A stretch of DNA of 44,770 nucleotides from assembly GCF_000720725.1 (NCBI RefSeq), contig NZ_JOCQ01000066.1, positions 1 to 44,770 of the forward strand. Direction: 5' to 3'. The notes under the pieces are model-generated. The model did no database searches and was not told the DNA's origin. It saw only the letters and a list, made by a program, of their open reading frames with translations. Positions 16,180-24,476 of the stretch are shown here, one piece after another. The first letter of the stretch is position 1. Every line of letters starts with the position of its first letter. This DNA comes from Streptomyces rimosus subsp. rimosus (GTDB lineage Bacteria; Actinomycetota; Actinomycetes; Streptomycetales; Streptomycetaceae). The translations under genes and the position numbers were made by a program.

Positions 16180-17064
16180 TCAGCCGACGAGGATCTCGCG
16201 CGCCAGGCGCGCGGTCTCCGACGGGGTCTTGCCGACCTTGACGCCGGCGGCCTCCAGGGCCTCCTTCTTCGCCTGGGCGGTGCCGGAGGAGCCGGAGACG
16301 ATGGCGCCGGCGTGGCCCATGGTCTTGCCCTCGGGCGCGGTGAAGCCCGCGACGTAGCCGACGACCGGCTTGGTGACGTTGGCCTTGATGAAGTCGGCCG
16401 CACGCTCCTCGGCGTCGCCGCCGATCTCACCGATCATGACGATCAGCTCGGTCTCCGGGTCGGCCTCGAAGGCCTCCAGGGCGTCGATGTGGGTGGTGCC
16501 GATGATCGGGTCACCACCGATGCCGACGGCCGAGGTGAAGCCGATGTCGCGCAGCTCGTACATCATCTGGTAGGTCAGCGTGCCGGACTTCGACACCAGA
16601 CCGATCTTGCCGGGCTTGGTGATGTCGCCCGGGATGATGCCGGCGTTGGACTGGCCGGGGGTGATCAGGCCGGGGCAGTTCGGGCCGATGATGCGGGTCT
16701 TGTTGCCCTTGCTCGACGCGTACGCCCAGAAGGCGGCCGAGTCGTGCACCGCGATGCCCTCGGTGATCACGACGGCCAGGCCGATCTCGGCGTCGATCGC
16801 CTCGACGACGGCGGCCTTGGCGAACTTCGGCGGCACGAAGATGACGGACACATCGGCGCCGGTCTTCTCCATCGCCTCGGCGACCGAGCCGAAGACGGGG
16901 ACCTCGGTGCCGTCGAAGTCGACGTTCGTGCCGGCCTTGCGCGGGTTCACGCCGCCGACGATGTTGGTGCCGTCGCCCAGCATGAGCTTGGTGTGCTTCA
17001 TGCCCGTGGCACCGGTCATGCCCTGGACGATGACCTTGCTGTCCTTGGTGAGGAAGATAGCCAT
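16180..17064 (-). CDS. sucD: Succinyl-CoA ligase, alpha subunit
   Basis: With SucC it converts succinyl-CoA to succinate while making a nucleoside triphosphate in the TCA cycle. The 294 residues are full length. It shows the CoA-binding N-terminus (MAIFLTKDSKVIVQGMTG, then GGVNPRKAG), ANCPG-like IIGPNCPGLITPGQS, and the phosphorylated active-site His251 in TMGHAGAIVSG. The ATG follows GAGGGAC. It lies 23 bp past sucC on the same strand with no hairpin, so the two form an operon ending at 16123-16165. Confidence 0.97.
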   Translation of the reverse strand: MAIFLTKDSKVIVQGMTGATGMKHTKLMLGDGTNIVGGVNPRKAGTNVDFDGTEVPVFGSVAEAMEKTGADVSVIFVPPKFAKAAVVEAIDAEIGLAVVITEGIAVHDSAAFWAYASSKGNKTRIIGPNCPGLITPGQSNAGIIPGDITKPGKIGLVSKSGTLTYQMMYELRDIGFTSAVGIGGDPIIGTTHIDALEAFEADPETELIVMIGEIGGDAEERAADFIKANVTKPVVGYVAGFTAPEGKTMGHAGAIVSGSSGTAQAKKEALEAAGVKVGKTPSETARLAREILVG

Positions 17065-17087
17065 GGTGGTCTGAGTCCCTCTATCCC

Positions 17088-18269
17088 TTACTTCGCAGCC
17101 GCGGCGAGCTCGGCGGCCTTGTCGGCCGCGCCATCCATGGTGTCCACACGCTGGACCAGCGGGTGGTTGGCGTCGCTCAGGATCTTGCGCCCAAGCTCCG
17201 CGTTGTTGCCGTCCAGGCGGACGACCAGCGGCTTGGTGACGTCCTCGCCCTTGGACTTCAGCAGCTCCAGGGCCTGCACGATGCCGTTGGCGACCTCGTC
17301 GCAGGCGGTGATGCCGCCGAAGACGTTGACGAACACGGACTTGACGTCCGGGTCGCCGAGGATGATCTCCAGGCCGTTCGCCATGACCTCGGCGGAGGCG
17401 CCGCCGCCGATGTCGAGGAAGTTGGCGGGCTTGACGTTGTCGTGCTTCTCACCGGCGTACGCGACGACGTCGAGGGTGCTCATGACGAGGCCCGCGCCGT
17501 TGCCGATGATGCCGACCTGACCGTCGAGCTTGACGTAGTTCAGGCCCTTGGCCTTGGCAGCGGCCTCCAGCGGGTTCGCCGCGGCCTTGTCCTCCAGGGC
17601 CTCGTGCTCCGGCTGGCGGAAGTCGGCGTTCTCGTCGAGCGAGACCTTGCCGTCCAGGGCCAGGATGTCGCCGGAGGCGACCTTGGCCAGCGGGTTGACC
17701 TCGACCAGGAGCGCGTCCTCGGCGATGAAGGTCTTCCACAGCGTGACCAGCACGTCCGCGACCTTGTCGGCCACCTCGGCCGGGAACTTCGCGGCCTCGA
17801 CGATCTCGCGGGCCTTCTCCGGGGTCACACCCTCGTTGGCGTCGATCGGGGTCTTGGCGACGGCCTCGGGGCGGGTGGCCGCGACCTCCTCGATCTCCAT
17901 GCCGCCCTCGACGGAGGCGATGGAGAGGAAGGTGCGGTTGGTGCGGTCCAGGAGGAAGGAGACGTAGTACTCCTCCACGATCTCCGGAGCCGTCTCGGCG
18001 ATCATCACCTTGTGGACCGTGTGGCCCTTGATGTCCATGCCGAGGATGTTGGTGGCGTGCTCGACGGCCTCGTCCTCGGAGGCCGCCAGCTTCACGCCGC
18101 CGGCCTTGCCGCGGCCGCCGACCTTCACCTGCGCCTTGACGACGGACTTGCCGCCGAGGCGCTCGGTCGCCGCGCGTGCCGCCTCAGGCGTGTCGATGAC
18201 TTCACCGGCCAGCACCGGTACACCGTGCTTGGCGAAGAGGTCCCTCGCCTGGTACTCGAACAGGTCCAC
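17088..18269 (-). CDS. sucC: Succinyl-CoA ligase, beta subunit
   Basis: The ATP-grasp partner of SucD, binding nucleotide and succinate. 393 residues, normal length. The N-terminus MDLFEYQARDLFAKHGVPV, the KAQVKVGGRGKAGGVKLA nucleotide-binding stretch, EVNPLAKV, GLVMSTLDVV, FLDIGGGASAE and the VFVNVFGGITACDEVANGI segment are all family landmarks. The start is GTG, preceded by AAGGGACG. First gene of the sucC-sucD operon. A GTGA-N6-TCAC palindrome lies about 195 bp upstream. Confidence 0.97.
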   Translation of the reverse strand: MDLFEYQARDLFAKHGVPVLAGEVIDTPEAARAATERLGGKSVVKAQVKVGGRGKAGGVKLAASEDEAVEHATNILGMDIKGHTVHKVMIAETAPEIVEEYYVSFLLDRTNRTFLSIASVEGGMEIEEVAATRPEAVAKTPIDANEGVTPEKAREIVEAAKFPAEVADKVADVLVTLWKTFIAEDALLVEVNPLAKVASGDILALDGKVSLDENADFRQPEHEALEDKAAANPLEAAAKAKGLNYVKLDGQVGIIGNGAGLVMSTLDVVAYAGEKHDNVKPANFLDIGGGASAEVMANGLEIILGDPDVKSVFVNVFGGITACDEVANGIVQALELLKSKGEDVTKPLVVRLDGNNAELGRKILSDANHPLVQRVDTMDGAADKAAELAAAAK

Positions 18270-18563
18270 GCGCGTCCGTCCCTTGTCTACTCAGAATCGC
18301 CGTAGTGATCGCGGTTCGTTGTCTGCATGGGCGTGCCGCGAAGGGCAACGTGACTGCGCTGTCACTGAGGGATGCGTACACGGTGGCCGGTACGCGGCAT
18401 GTCCGTCTCGCAGGTTATCCCCGCAGGACCGGCCACCCTAAATCGCAGATCACACTGCGGCGGTGATAACAGTCACAGAGACAACGGTCACAGTTCACGG
18501 ACAGGTACCGGCGGGTGAACGCGGGCTTGCCGGGGTCCGCGTCCATCCGCCGCACAGCATGGA
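18270..18563. other. sucCD upstream region
   Basis: Non-coding as far as I can see. It should hold the sucCD promoter. It contains several GTCACAG words (18472-18478 and about 16 bp further on) next to the palindrome at 18463-18476. Reading toward sucC there is a TTTAGGGT at about 18436-18443 that could be a -10, without a recognisable -35. Confidence 0.4.
18463..18476. promoter_or_regulatory. GTGA-N6-TCAC palindrome upstream of sucC
   Basis: GTGATAACAGTCAC, flanked on the minus strand to give TGTGA-N6-TCAC. This is the core arrangement of CRP-like sites (TGTGA-N6-TCACA) and is also close to Rex sites. Either would make sense for a TCA-cycle operon. Distance and chance occurrence keep confidence low. 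Confidence 0.35.
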
Positions 18564-18599
18564 GCCGGGCGGCCCCTTCCCCACGAGGAGCCGCCCGGC
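18564..18599 (-). terminator. Second terminator after the hexapeptide-repeat protein
   Basis: Arms GCCGGGCGGC (18564-18573) and GCCGCCCGGC (18590-18599) with a 16-nt loop. It lies downstream of the hairpin at 18603-18630. Confidence 0.6.
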
Positions 18600-18602
18600 G
18601 AT

Positions 18603-18630
18603 CCGCTCACCATCCGCCGATGGTGAGCGG
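18603..18630 (-). terminator. First terminator after the hexapeptide-repeat protein
   Basis: Perfect 12-bp arms CCGCTCACCATC (18603-18614) and GATGGTGAGCGG (18619-18630) with a CGCC tetraloop, 14 bp past the stop codon. Confidence 0.82.
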
Positions 18631-18644
18631 GGGTATGCGCGGTG

Positions 18645-19469
18645 TCAGAGGCCCCGGGCCGGCAGGGCCGGGAGGGCCGGGATGTTGGCGGGGCTGGTCA
18701 GGTCGACGGGCGTGGCGGGCAGGGTCCGGGTCGGGAGCGCGCCCGGCAGGCCCGCGGCGGCGCTGCCCGTGATGCCCGCGACGTCGGTCCGTACGGTGCC
18801 GGCCAGGCCCTGCGCGAAGGGGGTGGCGTCCGTGGCCACGCCCTGGACGAAGATCTGCGCACCGCCGGCGACACGCTGCACGAACGGGGTCGCCTGGCCC
18901 GTCACGTCACCGCCGAGCTGACCGGCACCGCCGACCGCGCCCTGGGCGACGGGGACGGCCTGGCCGATCAGGCGCTGGGCGGTGCCGGTGGTCCTGCCGA
19001 GGTCGGTGATCTTGCCGAGGTTGATCGCCTTGTCCAGGTCGGTGACCTTGCCCAGGTCGGCCGTCTTGCCGAGGTCGGTGACCTTGCTCAGGTCGTGGGT
19101 CTTGGGGAGGTCGGCGGTCTTGGGGAGGTCGGCGGTCTTGGGCAGACCGCCGGTGGTGGGGAGCTTCGGGGTGACGGGGAGCTTCGAGGTGGTCGGGAGC
19201 TTCGGGGTGCCGGGAAGGTCCTGCGTGTGGACGTCGCCGCCGGTGACCCGGCCGGTCACGCCGTCCACGGTCTTCTTCGCGGCGCCGGCCACGTCACCGG
19301 TCGGGAGCTTGCCGTGCACCGTGTCGGTGACCGCGCCGGTGACCGCCCCGGCGGCGGGCAGGTCGGCGGTGCCGGGCAGGCCGGCCGCGTTGGCGGCGAC
19401 GGAGCCCAGGGCCCACAGGCCGGAAGCGGCGGCGGCTACGACGATGGAACGACGGATGTGCGTACGCAT
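18645..19469 (-). CDS. Secreted protein with 13 hexapeptide repeats
   Basis: 274 residues with a signal peptide (MRTHIRRS, then an Ala/Val/Leu core ending ANAAG at about 26-30). Residues 85-162 are thirteen uninterrupted six-residue repeats with consensus L-P/G-K-T-x-D (LPTTSK, LPKTAD, LPKTAD, LPKTHD, LGKTAD, LGKVTD and so on). They start Pro-rich and grade into Gly-rich versions, which suggests stepwise duplication. The C-terminal 110 residues are Gly/Ala/Val/Thr-rich with segments such as TPFVQRV and TPFAQGL that are themselves repeated. There are no cysteines and no C-terminal anchor. The ATG follows GAAGGAAG. I recognise no family; a surface or matrix role is a guess. Confidence 0.8.
   Translation of the reverse strand: MRTHIRRSIVVAAAASGLWALGSVAANAAGLPGTADLPAAGAVTGAVTDTVHGKLPTGDVAGAAKKTVDGVTGRVTGGDVHTQDLPGTPKLPTTSKLPVTPKLPTTGGLPKTADLPKTADLPKTHDLSKVTDLGKTADLGKVTDLDKAINLGKITDLGRTTGTAQRLIGQAVPVAQGAVGGAGQLGGDVTGQATPFVQRVAGGAQIFVQGVATDATPFAQGLAGTVRTDVAGITGSAAAGLPGALPTRTLPATPVDLTSPANIPALPALPARGL
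18984..19217 (-). repeat. Coding 18-bp tandem repeats (13 copies)
   Basis: The DNA encoding the hexapeptide array. Neighbouring central units are almost identical at DNA level (the GGGAGGTCGGCGGTCTT unit on the plus strand occurs twice in a row at about 19105-19140), which points to recent duplication. Confidence 0.85.
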
Positions 19470-19598
19470 GATGAGCAGACTTCCTTCGAATTCAGGGGGT
19501 TCGACGGGCAGACCTGTCCCGCCCCCGCGCGGCAGGTCCTGCGCAGACGCGATGTCTGCGGACGGGGAACTCGGACACCGGAGGTCCGGAGGTCTGCC

Positions 19599-20522
19599 CT
19601 AGCCCGGGAATTCGAGGATGTTCGCGGCACGCTGCCGCGTCGGCGGCTCCGCGGCCGCGCGTACGCCTCCGGGCACCAGCCCGAAGTGCGCGGGATGCGC
19701 CGGTACGGCGGCGAAGTGGTCGCCGCCGCGCGGGCCGTGGCCGTCACCGGCGGTGTGCGAGGCTGCCGAAGCGGGCCCCTGCGGAAGCCGGCCGGGGAGG
19801 CCGTCGTGGCTCTGGCCCGGCTGTCGGCCGGAGACCGAGTCGGCACGCTGAGCGGTACGCGGCGACGCGTCGCCGGAACCCTGCGCGTTTACCGAAGCAC
19901 GCGCGCACTCCGCGCTTTTCACGCTCGCGGCGGCCTGCGCGTCATCGGCACCGGCCTGGTGCGGGCCGGCACCGTACTGCGGCCCGGAATCCCGGCCCGG
20001 CTGCTCGCCGTGCCCGTCACCGCGGCCGTCGTCGTGGCCGTTGTCACCGTCGTGATCACCGTTGCCGTCGGCACCGGGAAGCAGGCCGGGAAGCAGCGCG
20101 GGCAGCCGTACGGGCAGGTGTACGGGGAGCGAGTCCGCGTCCCCGGCGCGGTGCACCGCGCGCACCGCGTCCCGTACCGGTTCGGTGACCGGCCGGGTGG
20201 CCGGTTCGGCCTGCTCAGTGCCGCTTTCGACGGCCGTTCCGGTCCGCTCGGCGATGGGCCGCACGGCCTTGCCGACGGGCCGCGCAGTCCCGCCGACGGG
20301 CATTCCGCCCGCCCGCTTCACGGCTGCCGCCGGGTCGGCCTGCACCGCCGGAGCGAGCCGCGGGTCCGAGCCCGCCGTACGGTCCGCCGCCTGCGCACCG
20401 CCGCCGAACGCGAACCCGAGCGCCACGAACCCCGCCAGGAAGAGCCCCGCCAGCAGCGCACGCCGCACCACCACGCTGCGCGGCAGGCGCGCGGCGGCGG
20501 GAAGGGCGGTCACGGCAGACAC
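19599..20522 (-). CDS. Exported or membrane-anchored low-complexity protein
   Basis: 307 residues from GTG, placed eight bases after AAAGGA; the open frame runs 25 codons further but has no better site. A basic N-terminal region is followed by one hydrophobic helix (ALLAGLFLAGFVALGFAFGGGAQA), either a signal peptide or an anchor. The rest is polar and compositionally biased: Ala/Arg/Pro/Val repeats (KAVRPIAERTG, EPATRPVTEPVRDAVRAVHRAG), a short run of LPALLPGLLPG, then Gly/Asp/His-rich GNGDHDGDNGHDDGRGDGHG that might bind metal. The C-terminus ends ANILEFPG. It is 129 bp upstream of the hexapeptide-repeat protein on the same strand, so the two may be co-expressed. No family is recognised. Confidence 0.7.
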   Translation of the reverse strand: MSAVTALPAAARLPRSVVVRRALLAGLFLAGFVALGFAFGGGAQAADRTAGSDPRLAPAVQADPAAAVKRAGGMPVGGTARPVGKAVRPIAERTGTAVESGTEQAEPATRPVTEPVRDAVRAVHRAGDADSLPVHLPVRLPALLPGLLPGADGNGDHDGDNGHDDGRGDGHGEQPGRDSGPQYGAGPHQAGADDAQAAASVKSAECARASVNAQGSGDASPRTAQRADSVSGRQPGQSHDGLPGRLPQGPASAASHTAGDGHGPRGGDHFAAVPAHPAHFGLVPGGVRAAAEPPTRQRAANILEFPG

Positions 20523-20694
20523 GAGGAGATCCTTTACGGCGGAACATAGCGACGGGGAAGGCGACTTGGGCGCCGGGCCGCGGACGTGCGAGCGCATGGC
20601 GCCGACAGCCCTTCAGCCAGGGAAACCGGCGGTACGCGCATCGTGGTGATCGAGCGGCGCCCTGATCCTTGCACGACGAACCAGGGGCCCCGCA

Positions 20695-20708
20695 AGCCCC
20701 GCGGGGCT
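20695..20708 (-). terminator. Terminator of the MoxR-DUF5682-VWA operon
   Basis: AGCCCCGCGGGGCT is a perfect palindrome 11 bp past the VWA stop codon, flanked by further GGGGCC-type pairing. Confidence 0.55.
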
Positions 20709-20718
20709 CTCATCACCG

Positions 20719-21876
20719 TTACCCCGCCATGTCCGGTATCGGCAGCGGGCGTTTCTCGATCGCGGCCGCCATCACCTCCGGGAAGAGGTCCGGCGTACAG
20801 GCGAACGCCGGTGCGCCGAGGGCCGCGAGGGCCGCCGCGTGCTCCCGGTCGTAGGCGGGCGCCCCCTCGTCCGACAGCGCGAGCAGCGCCACGAACTGCA
20901 CTCCGGCCGCCTTCATCGCCGCGACCCGTTTGAGCATCTCGTCGCGTATGCCGCCCTCGTAGAGGTCGCTGATCAGTACGACGACGGTGTCGGCGGGCCG
21001 GGTGATCTGCGACTGGCAGTACGCGAGCGCGCGGTTGATGTCCGTACCGCCGCCGAGCTGCGTGCCGAAGAGCACGTCGACCGGGTCGTCCAGCTCGTCC
21101 GTCAGGTCGACGACCGCGGTGTCGAAGACGACCAGCCGGGTCGCGATGGCGCGCATGGAGGCCAGCACCGCCCCGAACACGGAGGCGTAGACGACGGAGG
21201 CCGCCATCGACCCGGACTGGTCGATGCAGAGCACCACGTCCTTCTTCACGGACTGCGCGGCCCGCCCGTAACCGACCAGCCGCTCGGGAACGACGGTGCG
21301 GTACTCGGGCAGGTAGTTCTTGAGGTTCGCGCGGATGGTGCGGTCCCAGTCGATGTCCCGGTGCCGGGGGCGGCTGACCCGCGCCGACCGGTCGAGGGCG
21401 CCGGTGAGCGTGGCGCGGGTGCGGGCCGAGAGCCGTTTCTCCAGCTGCTCGACGACCTTGCGCACCACGGCCCGAGCGGTCTCCTTCGTCGTCTCGGGCA
21501 TGACCTTGTTGAGCGACAGCAGCGTCCCCACCAGGTGCACGTCGGCCTCGACGGCCTCCAGCATCTCCGGCTCCAGCAGCAGCGCGGACAGCCCGAGCCG
21601 TTCGATCGCGTCGCGCTGCATGACCTGGACGACGGAGGTGGGGAAGTACGTACGGATGTCGCCCAGCCAGCGGGCCACGTTCGGCGCCGAGGCGCCCAGA
21701 CCCGCCGTGCGCGAGCCCCCGTCGTCCGTCGCGCCCGGCCGGCGGCCTCCGTAGAGCGCGCTGAGCGCCCCGTCCATGGCAGCATCCTGTCCGCGCAGCT
21801 CACAGCCGGTACCGTCGGCGCCGTCCCCGCCCAGTACCAGCCGCCACCGCCGCAGCCGCTCCTGCGTCCCGCTCAT
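20719..21876 (-). CDS. VWA domain protein, partner of MoxR-type ATPase
   Basis: 385 residues. The N-terminal 200 are helical and charged (ERLGLSALLLEPEMLEAVEADVHLVGTLLSLN, then a Lys/Arg/Glu-rich helix). The C-terminal VWA domain starts at about 213 (KKDVVLCIDQSGSMAAS) and has a complete MIDAS metal site: D219-x-S221-x-S223, T278 in GGGTDIN and D304 in ISDLYEGG. There is no signal peptide, so it is cytoplasmic. Its ATG overlaps the DUF5682 stop codon as ATGA; it is the last gene of the operon. MoxR-type ATPases commonly act with VWA proteins to remodel or activate a target. By composition and neighbours it resembles E. coli YehP. The target is unknown. Confidence 0.9.
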   Translation of the reverse strand: MSGTQERLRRWRLVLGGDGADGTGCELRGQDAAMDGALSALYGGRRPGATDDGGSRTAGLGASAPNVARWLGDIRTYFPTSVVQVMQRDAIERLGLSALLLEPEMLEAVEADVHLVGTLLSLNKVMPETTKETARAVVRKVVEQLEKRLSARTRATLTGALDRSARVSRPRHRDIDWDRTIRANLKNYLPEYRTVVPERLVGYGRAAQSVKKDVVLCIDQSGSMAASVVYASVFGAVLASMRAIATRLVVFDTAVVDLTDELDDPVDVLFGTQLGGGTDINRALAYCQSQITRPADTVVVLISDLYEGGIRDEMLKRVAAMKAAGVQFVALLALSDEGAPAYDREHAAALAALGAPAFACTPDLFPEVMAAAIEKRPLPIPDMAG

Positions 21877-24476
21877 CCGGCCACCCCCGTACGCTCCCCC
21901 GGCCGCCCGCCGTCGGTTCCGTTGCCATTGCCGCTGCCCGCGGCGCCCGCTCCGCCGCCCGCGCGGTTCATGTCCCGCGCGCCGTCCATGCCCTCCGGGA
22001 GGCCCAGCAGGAGGCGCAGGGTGGGCAGCACGGCTGCCGCCCGGTCGCGGTCCAGGCCGGGTCCGAAGCCCGGTATTGCGGCCTCCTGATCCCCACGTGC
22101 GGTGGCGGTCCCGGTGGCGCCGGCCGGGCCGCGGCGCACCAACTCGCCCAGCGAGCGCCGCACTCCGGCGTCGTACTCCGCGAACGTCCGCCGCAGCAGC
22201 GGAAGTACATCCGTGAACGCGTCCGCCGGGACGTCCGCCAGCCAGCCGTCCACCAGGGCGAGCAGCCGCTCGTCGTGCACCAGCAGCAGTCCGCCCGCGT
22301 CGCCGCCCGCGAACCCCTCGATCCAGCCCGCCGCTTCGGCCGGCGGCGTCCCTGCCGACAGGGCCAGGCCCATCAGGCGTTCCGCGTCCTCGGGAGTCAG
22401 CCGCCCGTCGTCGAGCAGCAGCCGGACCGCCCGCCCCCGCAGGAGACCGGGCACCGTTTCCCGCTCGGCCAGCTTCCGCAGCACCCCTGCCCAGCGCTCC
22501 CGCAGCCCGCCGGGCCGCCCTGCCGAGCCCTCGTCCAGGAGACCCACCGCGTGGTGCGTCGCGTCCAGATGGTTGCGCATGTCCGCGGCGCCGTCCGCGT
22601 CCAGCCCCGTACAGGCCGGGGGCAGGCCGACGAAGACCCGCTCGGCCAGGCCGGTGGCCACCTCGCCGAGGGCGGCGGCGTCCGTGCCGCGGACGTCGCC
22701 GTAGCGCACCGAGCGCACCAGCGCGGGCAGCGCCTGGGCGAGGTGCCCGACGTCCGCGTCCAGCGCGGCGCGGTCCGTCAGCACCCGCATGACCACGGGC
22801 AGCGCGTCCGGGAGCGCGGCGAGCAGACAGCGCTCGGCCAGCCCCGTCACGTCCGCGAGGGTCGAGGTCCCCACGGCGTCGGACTCCGCCTTGGCCGTCG
22901 CGGCAGCCTCCACCGTCGTGCCCCAGATGCCGGCTTCCGCGGCCCGTACGGAAAGCTCCGGCTCCCAGCGCAGCCGCCAGCTCTCCCGGAAGGTGCCGGT
23001 GCTTGCCCGGGTCCGGGCGGGCTCGCCCCACGGCACGCCGAGCAGCCGCAGCCGGTGCAGCAGCCGGCTCCGCCCGGCGTCCGTCTCCTTGCGCAGGTCG
23101 AGGTCCAGCTCCCGCTCGGCCGCCTCCGGTTTGAGGCGCAGTGACCGCTGGCTGCGGGTGATGTCGCGCTGGAGCGGCACCGCCGGAGCGCTCTCCGGCA
23201 CCTCTCCCAGTACGTCGCCCACGACCAGGCGGTCGTGGATCAGGGCGGACGGGGCGTCGGAGCCCTCGCCGAGCACCGCACGCACCGCGTCACCGGCCTC
23301 GGCCAGCCCGGCCAGGGGCCGGCCGCGCATCACGGCCAGCGCGTCGGCGAGCCGTACGGCTTCGATCACGTGCGCCGAGGAGACGGCATAGTCCTCCTCA
23401 CGCAGCAGTCCGGCGACCTTCGTCATCCAGCGTTCGATGGGGCGGTCCGGCGCGCCGAAGAGGTGGCCGTACCAGCCCGGCGAGGAGATGCCCGCGCCGT
23501 AGCCGCTGTGGCGCGACAGCCTGCGGTGGGTCCACGGCACCCAGGTCACCTCGGGCTTCACCTTCGGGAGGCCCTTGAGGAGCTGCCGGTCGGCGGTCAC
23601 CGTCGTGCGCCGGGCCAGCGCCGGGACGTGCCACGCGCCGCACACCACCGCGACGCCGTCCCCGAACTCCCGGCGCGCGTCGCGCAGCCGCAGCCGCATA
23701 TGGGCCTCGCGCACCAGGTCCCGGTCGTGCCCGCCGACGCCGTACGCCTCCCGCAGCGCCGTCATCGCCTCGGCCAGCGCCTCGAACGGGGCGAGCGGGT
23801 CCGCCCCCCTCAGCCCGCTCCCGCTCCCACTCTCGTTCTCGCCCCCACTCCCGCTCCTCTGGCGGTCCCCGTGGGCGCGGTGCTCGATCACGTCCTCCCA
23901 CCAGCGCTCCGGGTCGTCGTACCCGGCGGCTTCGGCGAGCACCGCGACGGGATCGATCCGCGCTTCGGCCGTGCGGTCGGGGGTGGGGGCGGGGTCAGGG
24001 TCGCGGTGAGGGTCGGGGTCGGGGGCTGCCGTACGGTCGGCGGCGGCCTCGGCGGCCTCCTCCCGGGCGCGGCTCGCCGCGTCCCGGCCGTCCGCACCCG
24101 CGGCTCCCTCACCGCCGTTCCCCTCGTCCTCCCCTTCGCCCTCCCCCAGCGCCAGGGAATGCGCCGCCGGCAGGTCGATGAAGCGCACCGGTACGTCATG
24201 GGCGAGGGCCCACCGCATCGCCACCCACTCCGGGGAGAACTCGGCCAGCGGCCAGAACGCGGCCCGCCCCGGGTCGGCGGGCACATGGGCGAGCAGCGCG
24301 ACCGGCGGGCGCATCGCCTCGTCGGCGGCCAGCGCCACCAGCGCGTCCGCCTCCGGCGGGCCCTCGATCAGCACGGCGGCGGGCTCGTACCGCTCCAGCA
24401 CGGCCCGCACCGCACGCGCCGAGCCCGGGCCGTGGTGCCGCACCCCCAGCAGCAGCGGCTGCTCCCGGCCGGTCAT
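21873..24476 (-). CDS. DUF5682 family protein
   Basis: 867 residues, middle gene of the operon, coupled to both neighbours by ATGA overlaps. The N-terminus has LLLGVRHHGPGSA (His14-His15) and IEGPPEAD (Glu38), and about residue 279 has VVCGAWHVPAL. This spacing of GxxH, E-G-P and GxxH motifs recalls the TraB/ChaN/erythromycin-esterase-like hydrolases, so an enzymatic N-terminal domain is plausible. A low-complexity Glu/Gly/Asp insert lies at about 105-165, and a second one full of Gly/Ser. The C-terminal 450 residues are helical and Ala/Leu/Arg-rich (LAERCLLAALPDALPVVMRVLTDRAALDADVGHL), probably a scaffold. No signal peptide. Family assignment is good; the hydrolase idea is inference. Confidence 0.87.
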   Translation of the reverse strand: MTGREQPLLLGVRHHGPGSARAVRAVLERYEPAAVLIEGPPEADALVALAADEAMRPPVALLAHVPADPGRAAFWPLAEFSPEWVAMRWALAHDVPVRFIDLPAAHSLALGEGEGEDEGNGGEGAAGADGRDAASRAREEAAEAAADRTAAPDPDPHRDPDPAPTPDRTAEARIDPVAVLAEAAGYDDPERWWEDVIEHRAHGDRQRSGSGGENESGSGSGLRGADPLAPFEALAEAMTALREAYGVGGHDRDLVREAHMRLRLRDARREFGDGVAVVCGAWHVPALARRTTVTADRQLLKGLPKVKPEVTWVPWTHRRLSRHSGYGAGISSPGWYGHLFGAPDRPIERWMTKVAGLLREEDYAVSSAHVIEAVRLADALAVMRGRPLAGLAEAGDAVRAVLGEGSDAPSALIHDRLVVGDVLGEVPESAPAVPLQRDITRSQRSLRLKPEAAERELDLDLRKETDAGRSRLLHRLRLLGVPWGEPARTRASTGTFRESWRLRWEPELSVRAAEAGIWGTTVEAAATAKAESDAVGTSTLADVTGLAERCLLAALPDALPVVMRVLTDRAALDADVGHLAQALPALVRSVRYGDVRGTDAAALGEVATGLAERVFVGLPPACTGLDADGAADMRNHLDATHHAVGLLDEGSAGRPGGLRERWAGVLRKLAERETVPGLLRGRAVRLLLDDGRLTPEDAERLMGLALSAGTPPAEAAGWIEGFAGGDAGGLLLVHDERLLALVDGWLADVPADAFTDVLPLLRRTFAEYDAGVRRSLGELVRRGPAGATGTATARGDQEAAIPGFGPGLDRDRAAAVLPTLRLLLGLPEGMDGARDMNRAGGGAGAAGSGNGNGTDGGRPGERTGVAG

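Noticed and set aside
16171..18305. Long plus-strand open frames opposite sucD and sucC
   Set aside because: Antisense shadows; both subunits on the minus strand are unmistakable.
19100..19165. LPTTGG in the hexapeptide-repeat protein as a sortase signal
   Set aside because: It is internal, one of many repeat variants, and no membrane helix and basic tail follow it.
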